Made by a program: the position numbers and the translations under genes. 64,000 nucleotides of DNA from an uncultured Persicobacter sp. Its GTDB lineage: Bacteria > Bacteroidota > Bacteroidia > Cytophagales > Cyclobacteriaceae. Below are positions 43,727 through 52,026 of this stretch, piece by piece. The DNA is taken from NCBI GenBank assembly GCA_947498325.1, contig CANMKE010000005.1, forward strand, positions 1 through 64,000, written 5' to 3'. A model generated the notes under the pieces. That model was not told the DNA's origin and did not search any database. It saw nothing but the letters and a program-made list of their open reading frames with translations. How positions within the stretch are numbered: position 1 is the stretch's first letter; the number at the start of each line of letters is the position of its first letter.

Positions 43727-44965
43727 CTATTGGCCGAAACGGTAACCGATCTGCCACTCAAGAAAATCAGCAACTGAGAAGTGATAAGCTCGGACATATA
43801 TTCCCGCGGTAATATCATTGTAAACATTATACTTCAGACCAATTCTTTGGTACATGATCGGTTTTACACCACTGTAATCATCCTTTCTTAAAATGTATGC
43901 TCCTGCATTAATCAAGATTGAAAGACGATCCAATACCAATTCATAGGCAGCGTATCCCCCAAGGCTTACTTTGTCGCCATTGTGCAAGGATTCTACTTTT
44001 TCCAGTTCTCCTCCTTCATTGAAATCCACCTGCGCATTGATCGACTCGTCATAGTTTAAGTCAAGTCCTGCACCAAATTTTGATTTCTGACTGATACGCT
44101 TCATGTAATAAGCGGTCAGGTTAACGGCAAGGTAATCAATATTCGCATATCTGTTTTCTTCCCCTACTTTATCAGTATCAAAATCAATTTGTTTTGAAGT
44201 GAACGATAAACCAATATTCAATTCTTTTTTCTTTTCTATTGGATCTAACTGTTTTCTTACTAAATCCCGGCGCAAGTTATTATTGAAATTGTACTGAACC
44301 GCCAAATAAGGTGCCATCAGGTTAATTCCATAATTAGGCGTTGATGAGGCCCCATTTGAAAAGTGGGTAAACCCAGCACCAGCAGAAAGTTCCCAACGGT
44401 CCGTAAGTTCGTAATCTACCTTCAGGGCTGCTTCAATATACACGGTCTTAGAAGAACCAATGGCAATTTGAAATGGGTTGTCTGCTGGGTGGTACGGATT
44501 CCAGTTATAGGTAAGTCCGAAACCTATTCTGTAGCCAAAGCTGAATCGGTGCCACCGTTTGAAAGGCCCTTCAAAATATCCGTAAATAGCTGATGGCTGC
44601 CCGAGCAAACTGGAAACTTCGGCATTATTTACATCGAAAAAATGAGCGGTGTAAAAGCCAATACCGTATTTCGGAAAGTTATACGCATGTTCCCAGTCGT
44701 GCTCTCCAAAAGTTTGTTTTCCAAATTCAATAGCAAAAGATTGGTAATAATCTATTGCGGGTAAGTCGGCATATTCCTTATTGTCTCCCAAATTTCCTTT
44801 AAGGAAATCATTGGTCAGTAAAACGGCGCCCGCCTGGTATTTAAAACGAAGATGGAAGTTTCGTTTGTTATGTTGTTTAAGGCTGTCCAATGAACTTGCT
44901 GTGGCACTGAATGGCCCCATAAGCAGCAAAAAAGCAGCCGCAAAAATGTAGGTAAAATGTTTCAT
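43727..44965 (-). CDS. PagL-like acyloxyacyl hydrolase / lipid A 3-O-deacylase family barrel
   Basis: The start at 44965 (MKHFTYIFAAAFLLL) gives a signal peptide and about 412 residues; the frame opens seven codons earlier. The PagL catalytic H-x-S-N motif appears as HFSNGASSTPNYGIN, with alternating aromatic barrel strands around it. At this length the protein is about twice PagL, with a C-terminal barrel ending in GYRFGQ. It could deacylate lipid A or bind other lipids in the outer membrane. A paralog is encoded on the same strand beyond tag. Confidence 0.7.
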   Translation of the reverse strand: MKHFTYIFAAAFLLLMGPFSATASSLDSLKQHNKRNFHLRFKYQAGAVLLTNDFLKGNLGDNKEYADLPAIDYYQSFAIEFGKQTFGEHDWEHAYNFPKYGIGFYTAHFFDVNNAEVSSLLGQPSAIYGYFEGPFKRWHRFSFGYRIGFGLTYNWNPYHPADNPFQIAIGSSKTVYIEAALKVDYELTDRWELSAGAGFTHFSNGASSTPNYGINLMAPYLAVQYNFNNNLRRDLVRKQLDPIEKKKELNIGLSFTSKQIDFDTDKVGEENRYANIDYLAVNLTAYYMKRISQKSKFGAGLDLNYDESINAQVDFNEGGELEKVESLHNGDKVSLGGYAAYELVLDRLSILINAGAYILRKDDYSGVKPIMYQRIGLKYNVYNDITAGIYVRAYHFSVADFLEWQIGYRFGQ

Positions 44966-45039
44966 AGGTATAGGTTGATCAACCACAAATTTATGATCAA
45001 ATATGTAAAAACATAATTTTTATACCTATTAATATTTAT

Positions 45040-45591
45040 TTAGTAACAGGGACAATCCATGAGGTGATCGTTCACCATTCCGATAGCCTGCATGTAGGCA
45101 TAAATGATTTTTGGACCGACGAATTTGAACCCTCTTTTTTTCAGGTCTTTACTCAATTGAATAGAGATTTCTGACTCGGCAGGAACTTCGCTTAGTGTAG
45201 TAAATTTATTGTCGATAGGCTGATGATCAACAAAACCCCACAGGTATTGATCGAATGAGCCAAATTCCTCTTTCACCTTCAAAAAGGCCGTGGCATTGGT
45301 AAATACGGCCTTTATTTTCAGTTTATTTCTGATGATTCCAGGCTCCAGCAAAAGGTGTTCACGGTAATCGGCAGAAGTGGCCAGTAAGGCTTCAGCATCA
45401 AAATTCAAGAACAATTCCTGGTAAGCCTTTCTTTTTTTGAGGATGATATGCCAGGAAATTCCTGCTTGTGCCCCTTCAAGGTTGAGCATTTCAAACAGCA
45501 GGCGGTCGTCATGAACAGGTTTACCCCATTCGTTGTCATGGTAGTTTCGGTAGAGGTCATCCACCTCTGCCCAAGGGCATCTTTTTTTCAT
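45040..45591 (-). CDS. tag: DNA-3-methyladenine glycosylase I
   Basis: 183 residues with CPWAEVDDLYRNYHDNEWGKP, FEMLNLEGAQAGISWHIILKKR and a C-terminal zinc snap: C5, H18, H176 and C180. It removes 3-methyladenine from alkylated DNA. The ATG is 7 bases after the stop of the second PagL-like gene, so it is likely translated within that operon, between two outer-membrane proteins, which is an odd setting for DNA repair. Confidence 0.93.
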   Translation of the reverse strand: MKKRCPWAEVDDLYRNYHDNEWGKPVHDDRLLFEMLNLEGAQAGISWHIILKKRKAYQELFLNFDAEALLATSADYREHLLLEPGIIRNKLKIKAVFTNATAFLKVKEEFGSFDQYLWGFVDHQPIDNKFTTLSEVPAESEISIQLSKDLKKRGFKFVGPKIIYAYMQAIGMVNDHLMDCPCY

Positions 45592-45598
45592 GGTCGTT

Positions 45599-46813
45599 TT
45601 AGCTTTTAATGAATCGGTAGCCTACTTGCCATTCTATAAAATCGGCGATACCGAATTTGTAAGCACGCACGTAAATTCCGCCATACAAGTGATCAGTCGC
45701 CTGGTATTTTACCCCTAAACGTTGGTACATGACTGGTTTCATGCCCTCGTAATGCTCGCGCAATAGGTAGGCGCCTACATTCATCACCAAAGATACCTTA
45801 TTGACCACTAATTCATAGCCGACATAGGAGCCCGCACTTAACTTGTAGATTAATTTATTCTTTTCCTTTTCAGGAATACCTTGCTCGTCTTCACGAACCT
45901 GTGCATGACTTGACTCATCGAAATTCAGGTCAATACCTACACCAATCTTTGATTTCTGACTGATGCGTCGCATGTAGTTGGTGTTAATATTGGCGGTTAC
46001 GAAGTTAAGATCAGGGAAAGGGGTATTCGGCGTATTTTGTGGATTGCTGATTTGTTTGACACCCATGGCGTATCCGATATTAACTTCATCCTTTTTTTCA
46101 AAGGGTTCCCGTACACGCTCATTGAATTTGGGTGCAATATTATCGTTGAAGTTATATTGTACACTCAGGTAGGGGGCAAATAGATTGACCCCATAATTAG
46201 GCGTTGTAGTCGCTCCATTTGAAAAGTGCGTGGCAGAAAAACCTGCCTGCAAATTCCATCGTGGGCTGACCATATAATCCACAAAAGTACCCGCCTCGAT
46301 ATAAACTGTTTTTTTTGATCCAATAGCCACCTGAAAATGATTGTCATCAGGGTCGTAGGCATTCCAATTGTAAGTCAGGCCAAAGGCCATCCGATATTGT
46401 AAACTAAATCGGTGCCACCTTTTAAAAGGGCCTTCAAAAAAGGCATAAACAGCCATGGGGTGGCCAAGTTCATTGGCTGCTAATCTCTGATCCTCATTTT
46501 CCTGGTCATAAAAAAAAGCGGCAGTATAAAAGCCCAGGCCATATTTAGGCATTAAGTAAGCACGTTCCCAAGCCTTATTGCCCGCAGTTTGCCGACCATA
46601 TTCAAGGGCATATGCATGGTAATAATCGATAGGCGAAGAAGTTTCGTTATCGCCTTTCAGAAAGTCGTTGGTTAAAAGTACTTTTCCCGATTGCGATTTT
46701 ATTTTTAGGAAGCTGTTGTTGGTATTTTGAGCAAAAAGGTGTGGTGGGGAAAAGGGTAGCCAAAGTAAAATGAGCACGATTAGCGTGCCTGTCAGGTTGT
46801 CGTTTTTTTTCAT
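45599..46813 (-). CDS. PagL-like acyloxyacyl hydrolase family barrel (second copy)
   Basis: 404 residues: signal peptide, then KSQSGKVLLTNDFLKGD, matching the paralog at 43727-44965, and the motif HFSNGATTTPNYGVN. The two share order and length from end to end (about half identical in the motif regions). Gene duplication with tag inserted between, or an insertion of tag into a duplicated pair, is the likely history. First gene of a three-gene operon that ends at 43681. Confidence 0.7.
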   Translation of the reverse strand: MKKNDNLTGTLIVLILLWLPFSPPHLFAQNTNNSFLKIKSQSGKVLLTNDFLKGDNETSSPIDYYHAYALEYGRQTAGNKAWERAYLMPKYGLGFYTAAFFYDQENEDQRLAANELGHPMAVYAFFEGPFKRWHRFSLQYRMAFGLTYNWNAYDPDDNHFQVAIGSKKTVYIEAGTFVDYMVSPRWNLQAGFSATHFSNGATTTPNYGVNLFAPYLSVQYNFNDNIAPKFNERVREPFEKKDEVNIGYAMGVKQISNPQNTPNTPFPDLNFVTANINTNYMRRISQKSKIGVGIDLNFDESSHAQVREDEQGIPEKEKNKLIYKLSAGSYVGYELVVNKVSLVMNVGAYLLREHYEGMKPVMYQRLGVKYQATDHLYGGIYVRAYKFGIADFIEWQVGYRFIKS

Positions 46814-46961
46814 CAGTTATACGGTAGTTGTCAAATTCAACGTACCACATCAAAAATCGTGTCAAAAAAATAAAATTATAATCTATTTTATATAATAATT
46901 TTGATGCTCGACAACAAAAAGTAGAGAAACAGTAAATAGGCTGGGAAAAAGTGAAAAGCTC

Positions 46962-47375
46962 TTAGACTTGATCGGCCTTGAAATGTTTTTCGACAATATC
47001 CTCTACCGAGGCCTGGGTCAGCGGCTTATTGATAAATCCATTGATACTCATGTCTTCCAAGGCTTTGAATTCATCATCATCGTGTACAGAGGTGGTCAGA
47101 ATATAAAGCTTTGTATTTCTGAAGTCGGGCGTTTCTTTTAATTCTCCAAATATCTTCATAAACTCCCAACCCGATATTCCAGGCATATTGAGATCTAAAA
47201 AAATCAAGGTGTGATCATTATCTGATTTATTTTCAGTTAGGTAGTTAATGGCATCCGTGCCGTTTTCAAAACATTCTATCTCTTCTGCTACCCCAATTTC
47301 TGAGATAATGTGCTTGTGGTAGAAATTGGTGGCTTCTTCATCATCAATTAGCAAAATTTTGGTTAGTGAAGTCAT
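46962..47375 (-). CDS. CheY-like response regulator (second of a pair)
   Basis: 137 residues, a single receiver domain with acidic pair DD (residues 11-12) and phosphoacceptor D61 in LIFLDLNMPGISGWEF, and a late K (FINKPLTQ). It has no output domain, so it likely passes phosphate or binds a partner. Its start lies inside the upstream regulator gene by 32 bases, indicating translational coupling. Confidence 0.9.
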   Translation of the reverse strand: MTSLTKILLIDDEEATNFYHKHIISEIGVAEEIECFENGTDAINYLTENKSDNDHTLIFLDLNMPGISGWEFMKIFGELKETPDFRNTKLYILTTSVHDDDEFKALEDMSINGFINKPLTQASVEDIVEKHFKADQV

Positions 47376-47787
47376 AGTTTTGATAGTTTAGTGAGTAGTG
47401 TTTAGCTAGTATGTCTTTGATATGTCTGCGGGATAAAGGCTTTTGAATAAATTCATTGACTAAAGAATGATACCTTGATTTGATCATGTCTCTTTGGCTA
47501 TGGGAAGTTGTTAATAAAAATAATTTAGTAGGTATTTGTTGTTGTTGCTGAATTTCTTCAAAATATTTTAAAAATTCCCAACCATCCATTCCGGGCATAT
47601 TAATGTCGAGGAATAGCAGTTCAGGGCCATTGGGCAATTGCCGTTTAAGGTGCGAGATGGCCTCTTTTGGATTATCAAAAAGAACCACTTCATTAGTGAT
47701 TTTTAAACTGTTAGTAATTATTCTATTCAGAAAATTGGTGGCTTCATCATCATCAATAAATACAATTTGCTGGAATAGTGAGTTCAT
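47344..47787 (-). CDS. CheY-like response regulator (first of a pair)
   Basis: The start at 47787 gives MNSLFQQIVFIDDDEATNFL and 147 residues, a single receiver domain with D61 in LLFLDINMPGMDGWEF and K in IQKPLSR. The frame opens 12 codons earlier but that start is buried in a hairpin. It is a close paralog of the regulator that overlaps its 3' end by 32 bases. No kinase is adjacent. Confidence 0.88.
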   Translation of the reverse strand: MNSLFQQIVFIDDDEATNFLNRIITNSLKITNEVVLFDNPKEAISHLKRQLPNGPELLFLDINMPGMDGWEFLKYFEEIQQQQQIPTKLFLLTTSHSQRDMIKSRYHSLVNEFIQKPLSRRHIKDILAKHYSLNYQNYDFTNQNFAN

Positions 47788-48260
47788 AGGGTTATACTTT
47801 ATTGTTAAGGAGTAAAACACCATCAGTGTTAAAGCTGATGTGCTTTGTTATAAAGTATAATTTATTGAAAATGATTTTTATGATTAAGGGTTCAAATGTA
47901 AGTCTTAACATGAATTTCGTTTGTTCAAATCCATCAAAAGTGCTTATACTCCCTAAAAAATGGCTTTTGTACGTATGATTCACGTTATATATTTTACGGT
48001 TTTAAAGCTTTGATAAGTTTACGGTTGAAGAATTTTTTTTTCGATAGTGTAGATATTTTTTCTAATTTTTAAGCTTTTTGGAAGTTACCTTGGAGCGTAT
48101 TAAAAGTTATAATTTGTAACAGGATTGTAAGTTTTTAAACAGACTCATAGAAAGTACAATTATTTTTGAAATCCTTAACAATATGTAGATCTTACCATTA
48201 AAAATTATTATGGTCTATTTTTTGCTTTTAACATTGTAAAAAAACACAAACCTCATTGTT
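47788..48260. other. intergenic region with a structured regulator leader
   Basis: The minus-strand leader of the response regulators carries an 11-bp inverted repeat, TTATACTTTAT (47792-47802) and its complement (47850-47860), enclosing a hairpin CATCAG/CTGATG (47821-47840). The rest of the gap, up to the FFDF protein start, is AT-rich with no clear signal apart from TATTTTTTGC at about 48213-48222, one base too long for a -7 element. Confidence 0.4.
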
Positions 48261-49535
48261 ATGATATTTAATGCAAGTATGGGTGTTGACCCAAGCCAAC
48301 TGACAAAAATTCAGCGTGTTGTTCCGACTGGTGGCTTTCGAAAGTTTTGTCATAACCTTACTTTTGGCCTCAGCAGCAGAAAAGAAGAAATTGAAACTTT
48401 TACAGCGGTAGCCATTTTAGAACAACTTAAGTTGGGCTTGCAAAGGATACAGGTGAATAATATCATTCGGTTATCTCATGATGATATTGATTTTTACCTC
48501 GACAGGGAAGGTAAAGAAGATGATTTTGATGAAGCGTTTGAAAATTATGACATGCGCATTGATCAGTCGATGGCTAAATTTTTTAAACAGCTATTTTTGG
48601 TGTTGGAGCATAGCCACGGCTCTTTTAATTATATCATTGAGGTAACCATTAACCGAACACATGATGTAGGTACTTTTCCTATTGAAGTGAAGGTGGATGG
48701 TTTTATTAAGGAATTCAAGGCGGCAAATGGGGCGACAAGTGCCCAAATGCGCAAAAGAATGGAGGCTATTTTCCAGACGCAAGAGTCCTACAATCAATTT
48801 GTAGAAGGGAAACGAGTAGAGTTTGAATCTTTTGTTAAAGAGCTGAAAAGCACTTTGGCGATGTTCATTCGTGTGGATGAAATAGCCGTATCGTTTAGTC
48901 AGAAAATGATCGTTCCTGAGGAGGAAGACGTGCCTTCGGCAGCAGGTTCTTCATATCAGCATTACGATCAATACTATGGTTTTTCAGATGCATTGTTTTA
49001 TGCGATGTTATGGTCGGGTATGAGCCGCAGTCATAATATTCATATTCATAATACTTATGTGGTGAATCACGATGGTTATGAAATGGGTTATCTTGATGGT
49101 GTAGAAGCGGGTGATATCGCCTTGTTTGACTATGGATTGACAACCCAGGAGCGCATGGAAGCTTTCCATGAACAGAATATGGAGCATGAGCAACAAGATT
49201 TTGATGATCATGATTTTGATGGCAATGATTATGACTATTCCGATGGTGGGGACAATGACTACAGTCAATACCAGGATCAGGAGGAACAGGGCAGCTTTTT
49301 AGAGGATGATTCCTCAGATAACGAAGGCAGCTTTTTTGATTTTGGCAGCAATGATGATGCTTCGGATGACAGTGGCAGCTTTTTCGACTTCTTCAGTGAC
49401 AGCAGTGATTCAGACGGCGACAGTGGTGGTGGTTTGTTTGACTTTTTTGACAGCGGGAGTTCTGACGATGGTGGCAGTTTCTTTGACTTTGGTGGCGACG
49501 ATAGTGACAGTGACGGCGGCGGATTTTTCGATTAA
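48261..49535 (+). CDS. acidic protein with GSFFDF repeats
   Basis: 424 residues, no signal peptide or membrane segment. Residues 1-215 look globular (alpha/beta, no family I recognise), 228-290 are aromatic- and histidine-rich (YQHYDQYYGFSDALFYAM), and 300-424 are low-complexity Asp/Ser/Gly. In that tail short aromatic motifs recur: GSFLEDD (344), GSFFDFG (356), GSFFDFF (372), GLFDFF (391), GSFFDFG (405) and GFFD at the C-terminus. Acidic spacers of 12-19 residues separate them. Regularly spaced aromatic stickers in an acidic disordered tail could drive binding or condensation. Function unknown. Confidence 0.8.
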   Translation: MIFNASMGVDPSQLTKIQRVVPTGGFRKFCHNLTFGLSSRKEEIETFTAVAILEQLKLGLQRIQVNNIIRLSHDDIDFYLDREGKEDDFDEAFENYDMRIDQSMAKFFKQLFLVLEHSHGSFNYIIEVTINRTHDVGTFPIEVKVDGFIKEFKAANGATSAQMRKRMEAIFQTQESYNQFVEGKRVEFESFVKELKSTLAMFIRVDEIAVSFSQKMIVPEEEDVPSAAGSSYQHYDQYYGFSDALFYAMLWSGMSRSHNIHIHNTYVVNHDGYEMGYLDGVEAGDIALFDYGLTTQERMEAFHEQNMEHEQQDFDDHDFDGNDYDYSDGGDNDYSQYQDQEEQGSFLEDDSSDNEGSFFDFGSNDDASDDSGSFFDFFSDSSDSDGDSGGGLFDFFDSGSSDDGGSFFDFGGDDSDSDGGGFFD

Positions 49536-49624
49536 TTGAACGCTCAAGAAATACTCAAAGCACGAAATGATTGGGGCTGCTTTTGTATCAGGCTCCAGCT
49601 CATTTCTTACAACTTTCTTTAAAA

Positions 49625-49661
49625 ATAAAAAACGCGATCTGTGGTAGATCGCGTTTTTTAT
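49625..49661. terminator. bidirectional terminator
   Basis: AAAAAACGCGATCT (49627-49640), GTGGT loop, AGATCGCGTTTTTT (49646-49659): a perfect 14-bp stem. It ends the FFDF-protein gene on the plus strand and the SnoaL-like gene on the minus strand. Confidence 0.93.
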
Positions 49662-49668
49662 TCGGTGA

Positions 49669-50148
49669 TTAGCTTACGGTGCTTTCCTTAATTTTCTTTT
49701 TGGCAATTTCTGGAAGAAGTTCGTTGCCCTCGGTAAACTTCAGATTGAATCTTAACAGGTGAATTCGCCATTTATTGTGTTCGTTCGGAGCAATTTCAAA
49801 ATTGTACGTCCCAACCACTCGCCAAATATGGTCTCCTGAATCATTATACAGGTAATGCGATGCAGTGGCATAACAAACCACTGTGGTGTTATTCTGCGAA
49901 TGCTCAATAACGTGGTTGCCGACCTGGTGGTGAGTGTTGTCAAATCCTGGAAGGAGTTTTTTCCATTCTGTAATGATTTCCTCAGGGCGAACAGTTCCTG
50001 CAGGGCCCGCGCCCATCGAGGAGTAATCAAGCACCACTTCAGGTGCAAATTGGCGCTGCACGATAGGCCAATTACGGTCATCAACAGCGACAAAAAATCT
50101 GTTGATAAAGTTAACTATTGACTCTTTATTATTAAGAAGATCGATCAT
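49669..50148 (-). CDS. SnoaL-like / NTF2-fold protein
   Basis: From the preferred start at 50148 (MIDLLNNKESIVNFINRFF), 159 residues with the SnoaL-like cone fold pattern (FAPEVVLDYSSMGAG, WKKLLPGFDNTHHQVGNH, NKWRIHLLRFNLKF). An ATG 12 codons upstream is possible. These proteins bind small ligands or act as enzymes with varied chemistry; the pocket cannot be read to a substrate. Cytosolic, monocistronic. Confidence 0.72.
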   Translation of the reverse strand: MIDLLNNKESIVNFINRFFVAVDDRNWPIVQRQFAPEVVLDYSSMGAGPAGTVRPEEIITEWKKLLPGFDNTHHQVGNHVIEHSQNNTTVVCYATASHYLYNDSGDHIWRVVGTYNFEIAPNEHNKWRIHLLRFNLKFTEGNELLPEIAKKKIKESTVS

Positions 50149-50261
50149 TGTTTGATATGAGTTATTTTCTCCCAATTTATGCATAAAGGAAATACAATAA
50201 AATAATAATTTGGGAAATAATAATAGTCTTTCAGTTTCCTGCCGATCACCTTATCCCTCGA

Positions 50262-51047
50262 TTATTTTTTTGCCGACTTGGCAAAATTCACGATGTCGCC
50301 ATTAAGTTCCTCTTTCACCAACTGCACCTCAATTTTTTGGCCCTTGAAATCTTCAGGCTTATCAATTAATTCTTTAAGTAAGCCTGTGGCCTTGCTGGGG
50401 TGAACAAAGAAGGAACTTTGAACATGCTCTTTTCCATTTAGTACAATTAAACTGATATCATCGGAAATCTTTTGAATTTGTTCAAAGTGCCAATCAAAGT
50501 TTCCTTGCGCCGCTACAGCATCATAGTAATTATGCTTGAGCATCCATATTGGGCGGAACTGGCCTTCGGTAAGCGATTTTGGCTTCCAGGTTTCCCACTT
50601 TGCATTTTGCAAATCCTCTTTGTGACTCGCTGTTTTTTCTTTGGCTACTCTTATAGTATCCGCCGTAATATATACCTTCCTTTCATAAAACTCTCCGCCC
50701 CTGGGCAGCTCAGGCCCACGCCTCAAACCATTTTGAGTGATCAGCAGCAACTGATTGTTTCGATCCAGATAGAATTGACTTTCCTCATGCCCATAATCTC
50801 CAGCGTTTATGCGTACCTGCATATAGGTCGGAAAGCTGTCGGAGTCATATCTTGATACTTCATATTGTGAATCTCCACCAAATGAAAAAGGGTAGCTTTT
50901 GGTTTCTTTGAAGCTGTTATAATGCTGATCTGCATTGGCAGCAATTTGGTCTTCAGGGCTAAGCACCTGCTGAATGGTTTTCTCCTGAGGACTGTTACAG
51001 GAAAACAATACCACCGCACCAAGGATAATTGATAAGTATGCTTTCAT
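50262..51047 (-). CDS. hypothetical lipoprotein
   Basis: 261 residues with a signal peptide and lipobox (LFSC, C17), exported to the periplasm and anchored in a membrane. The body is a mix of strands with FKETKSYPFSFGGDSQYEVSRY, and basic residues near the end; I see no known domain. It is monocistronic. The neighbours (NTF2-fold protein, transaldolase) do not suggest a role. Confidence 0.65.
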   Translation of the reverse strand: MKAYLSIILGAVVLFSCNSPQEKTIQQVLSPEDQIAANADQHYNSFKETKSYPFSFGGDSQYEVSRYDSDSFPTYMQVRINAGDYGHEESQFYLDRNNQLLLITQNGLRRGPELPRGGEFYERKVYITADTIRVAKEKTASHKEDLQNAKWETWKPKSLTEGQFRPIWMLKHNYYDAVAAQGNFDWHFEQIQKISDDISLIVLNGKEHVQSSFFVHPSKATGLLKELIDKPEDFKGQKIEVQLVKEELNGDIVNFAKSAKK

Positions 51048-51197
51048 TATTTTCGTAGATTAGAAGTCAAAAATAGAAACTTTATTGGTTGTGGACAAAT
51101 ATTGGCGGCCTTGCACATGTTACTTTAGTTTAAAACCATAACAAATGCCGCCTGTTTGTTTTTTGCCGATTCCTGAAGCATATATCGGTGATGGGAA

Positions 51198-51219
51198 CGG
51201 TTGCGAAACCGCTTTTTTT
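51198..51219 (+). terminator. plus-strand terminator with GNRA loop
   Basis: CGGTT (51198-51202), GCGA loop, AACCG (51207-51211), then CT7. Upstream on this strand lies no gene, and the transaldolase ATG is 90 bases downstream, so this either ends a short RNA or acts as an attenuator for the transaldolase. A CCGAT/ATCGG hairpin lies just before it. Confidence 0.7.
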
Positions 51220-51309
51220 GTTTTAAACCTAAAAGGGGGTTAAAAATTCGATTTTTATACTTTATCTTAATACTGACAAAAGTCTATTTCCATTTTTATT
51301 TTAGCAATT

Positions 51310-51981
51310 ATGAAATTTTTTATTGATACCGCCAACCTAAGTGAGATTCGCCAAGCACAAGATTTGGGTATTTTGGATGGCGTAACCACCAACCCATCTT
51401 TGATGGCCAAAGAGGGAATTGCAGGTGATGAGGCCGTTTTGGCACATTATAAAGCCATCTGTGATTTAGTGGATGACAAAGTATCTGCAGAGGTTATTTC
51501 TACAGATTATGAAGGCATGATTAGGGAAGGCGTCGCTTTAGCAGCGATTGATCCTAAGATTGTAGTGAAGATTCCTATGATCGAAGCAGGTGTAAAAGCG
51601 ATCAAGTACCTTTCTGATAAGGGAATCCGAACGAACTGTACCTTGATTTTCTCTGCCACACAAGCTCTTATTGCAGCCAAAGCGGGTGCGACTTATGTAT
51701 CACCTTTTATTGGCCGATTGGATGATATCGCTACGGAAGGGATGACATTGATCCGTGATATTGTTACTATTTTCAACAATTATCCATCGCTGAATACAGA
51801 GGTATTGGCCGCATCGGTGCGTGGTTCTTTGCACCTTTTGGATTGTGCCAAAGCAGGAGCGCATGTTGCCACCTGTCCGTTTAAAGTTATCACCAACCTG
51901 ACAAAACACCCTTTAACAGACAAAGGGCTTGCACAATTTTTGGCGGATCACGCCAAAGCACAGGAATTAATTGAAGCATAA
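51310..51981 (+). CDS. transaldolase (TalC/fructose-6-phosphate aldolase family)
   Basis: 223 residues, a small (FSA-like) transaldolase: IDTANL start, [19 protein letters not shown] with the Schiff-base lysine, [17 protein letters not shown] and [11 protein letters not shown]. It shifts dihydroxyacetone units in the pentose phosphate path or cleaves fructose 6-phosphate. The single-domain 220-residue form is common in Bacteroidota. A sugar porter follows 45 bases later, with a strong terminator between, so they are separate transcripts. Confidence 0.9.
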   Translation: MKFFIDTANLSEIRQAQDLGILDGVTTNPSLMAKEGIAGDEAVLAHYKAICDLVDDKVSAEVISTDYEGMIREGVALAAIDPKIVVKIPMIEAGVKAIKYLSDKGIRTNCTLIFSATQALIAAKAGATYVSPFIGRLDDIATEGMTLIRDIVTIFNNYPSLNTEVLAASVRGSLHLLDCAKAGAHVATCPFKVITNLTKHPLTDKGLAQFLADHAKAQELIEA

Positions 51982-51989
51982 TTTTTATT

Positions 51990-52015
51990 GGGATCTTTTC
52001 AGGATCCCTTTTTTT
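51990..52015 (+). terminator. terminator after the transaldolase
   Basis: GGGATC (51990-51995) and GATCCC (52003-52008), followed by T7. It ends 11 bases before the sugar porter ATG, unusually close, so partial read-through could serve the next gene. Confidence 0.8.
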
Positions 52016-52026
52016 AACTTTTTGAT

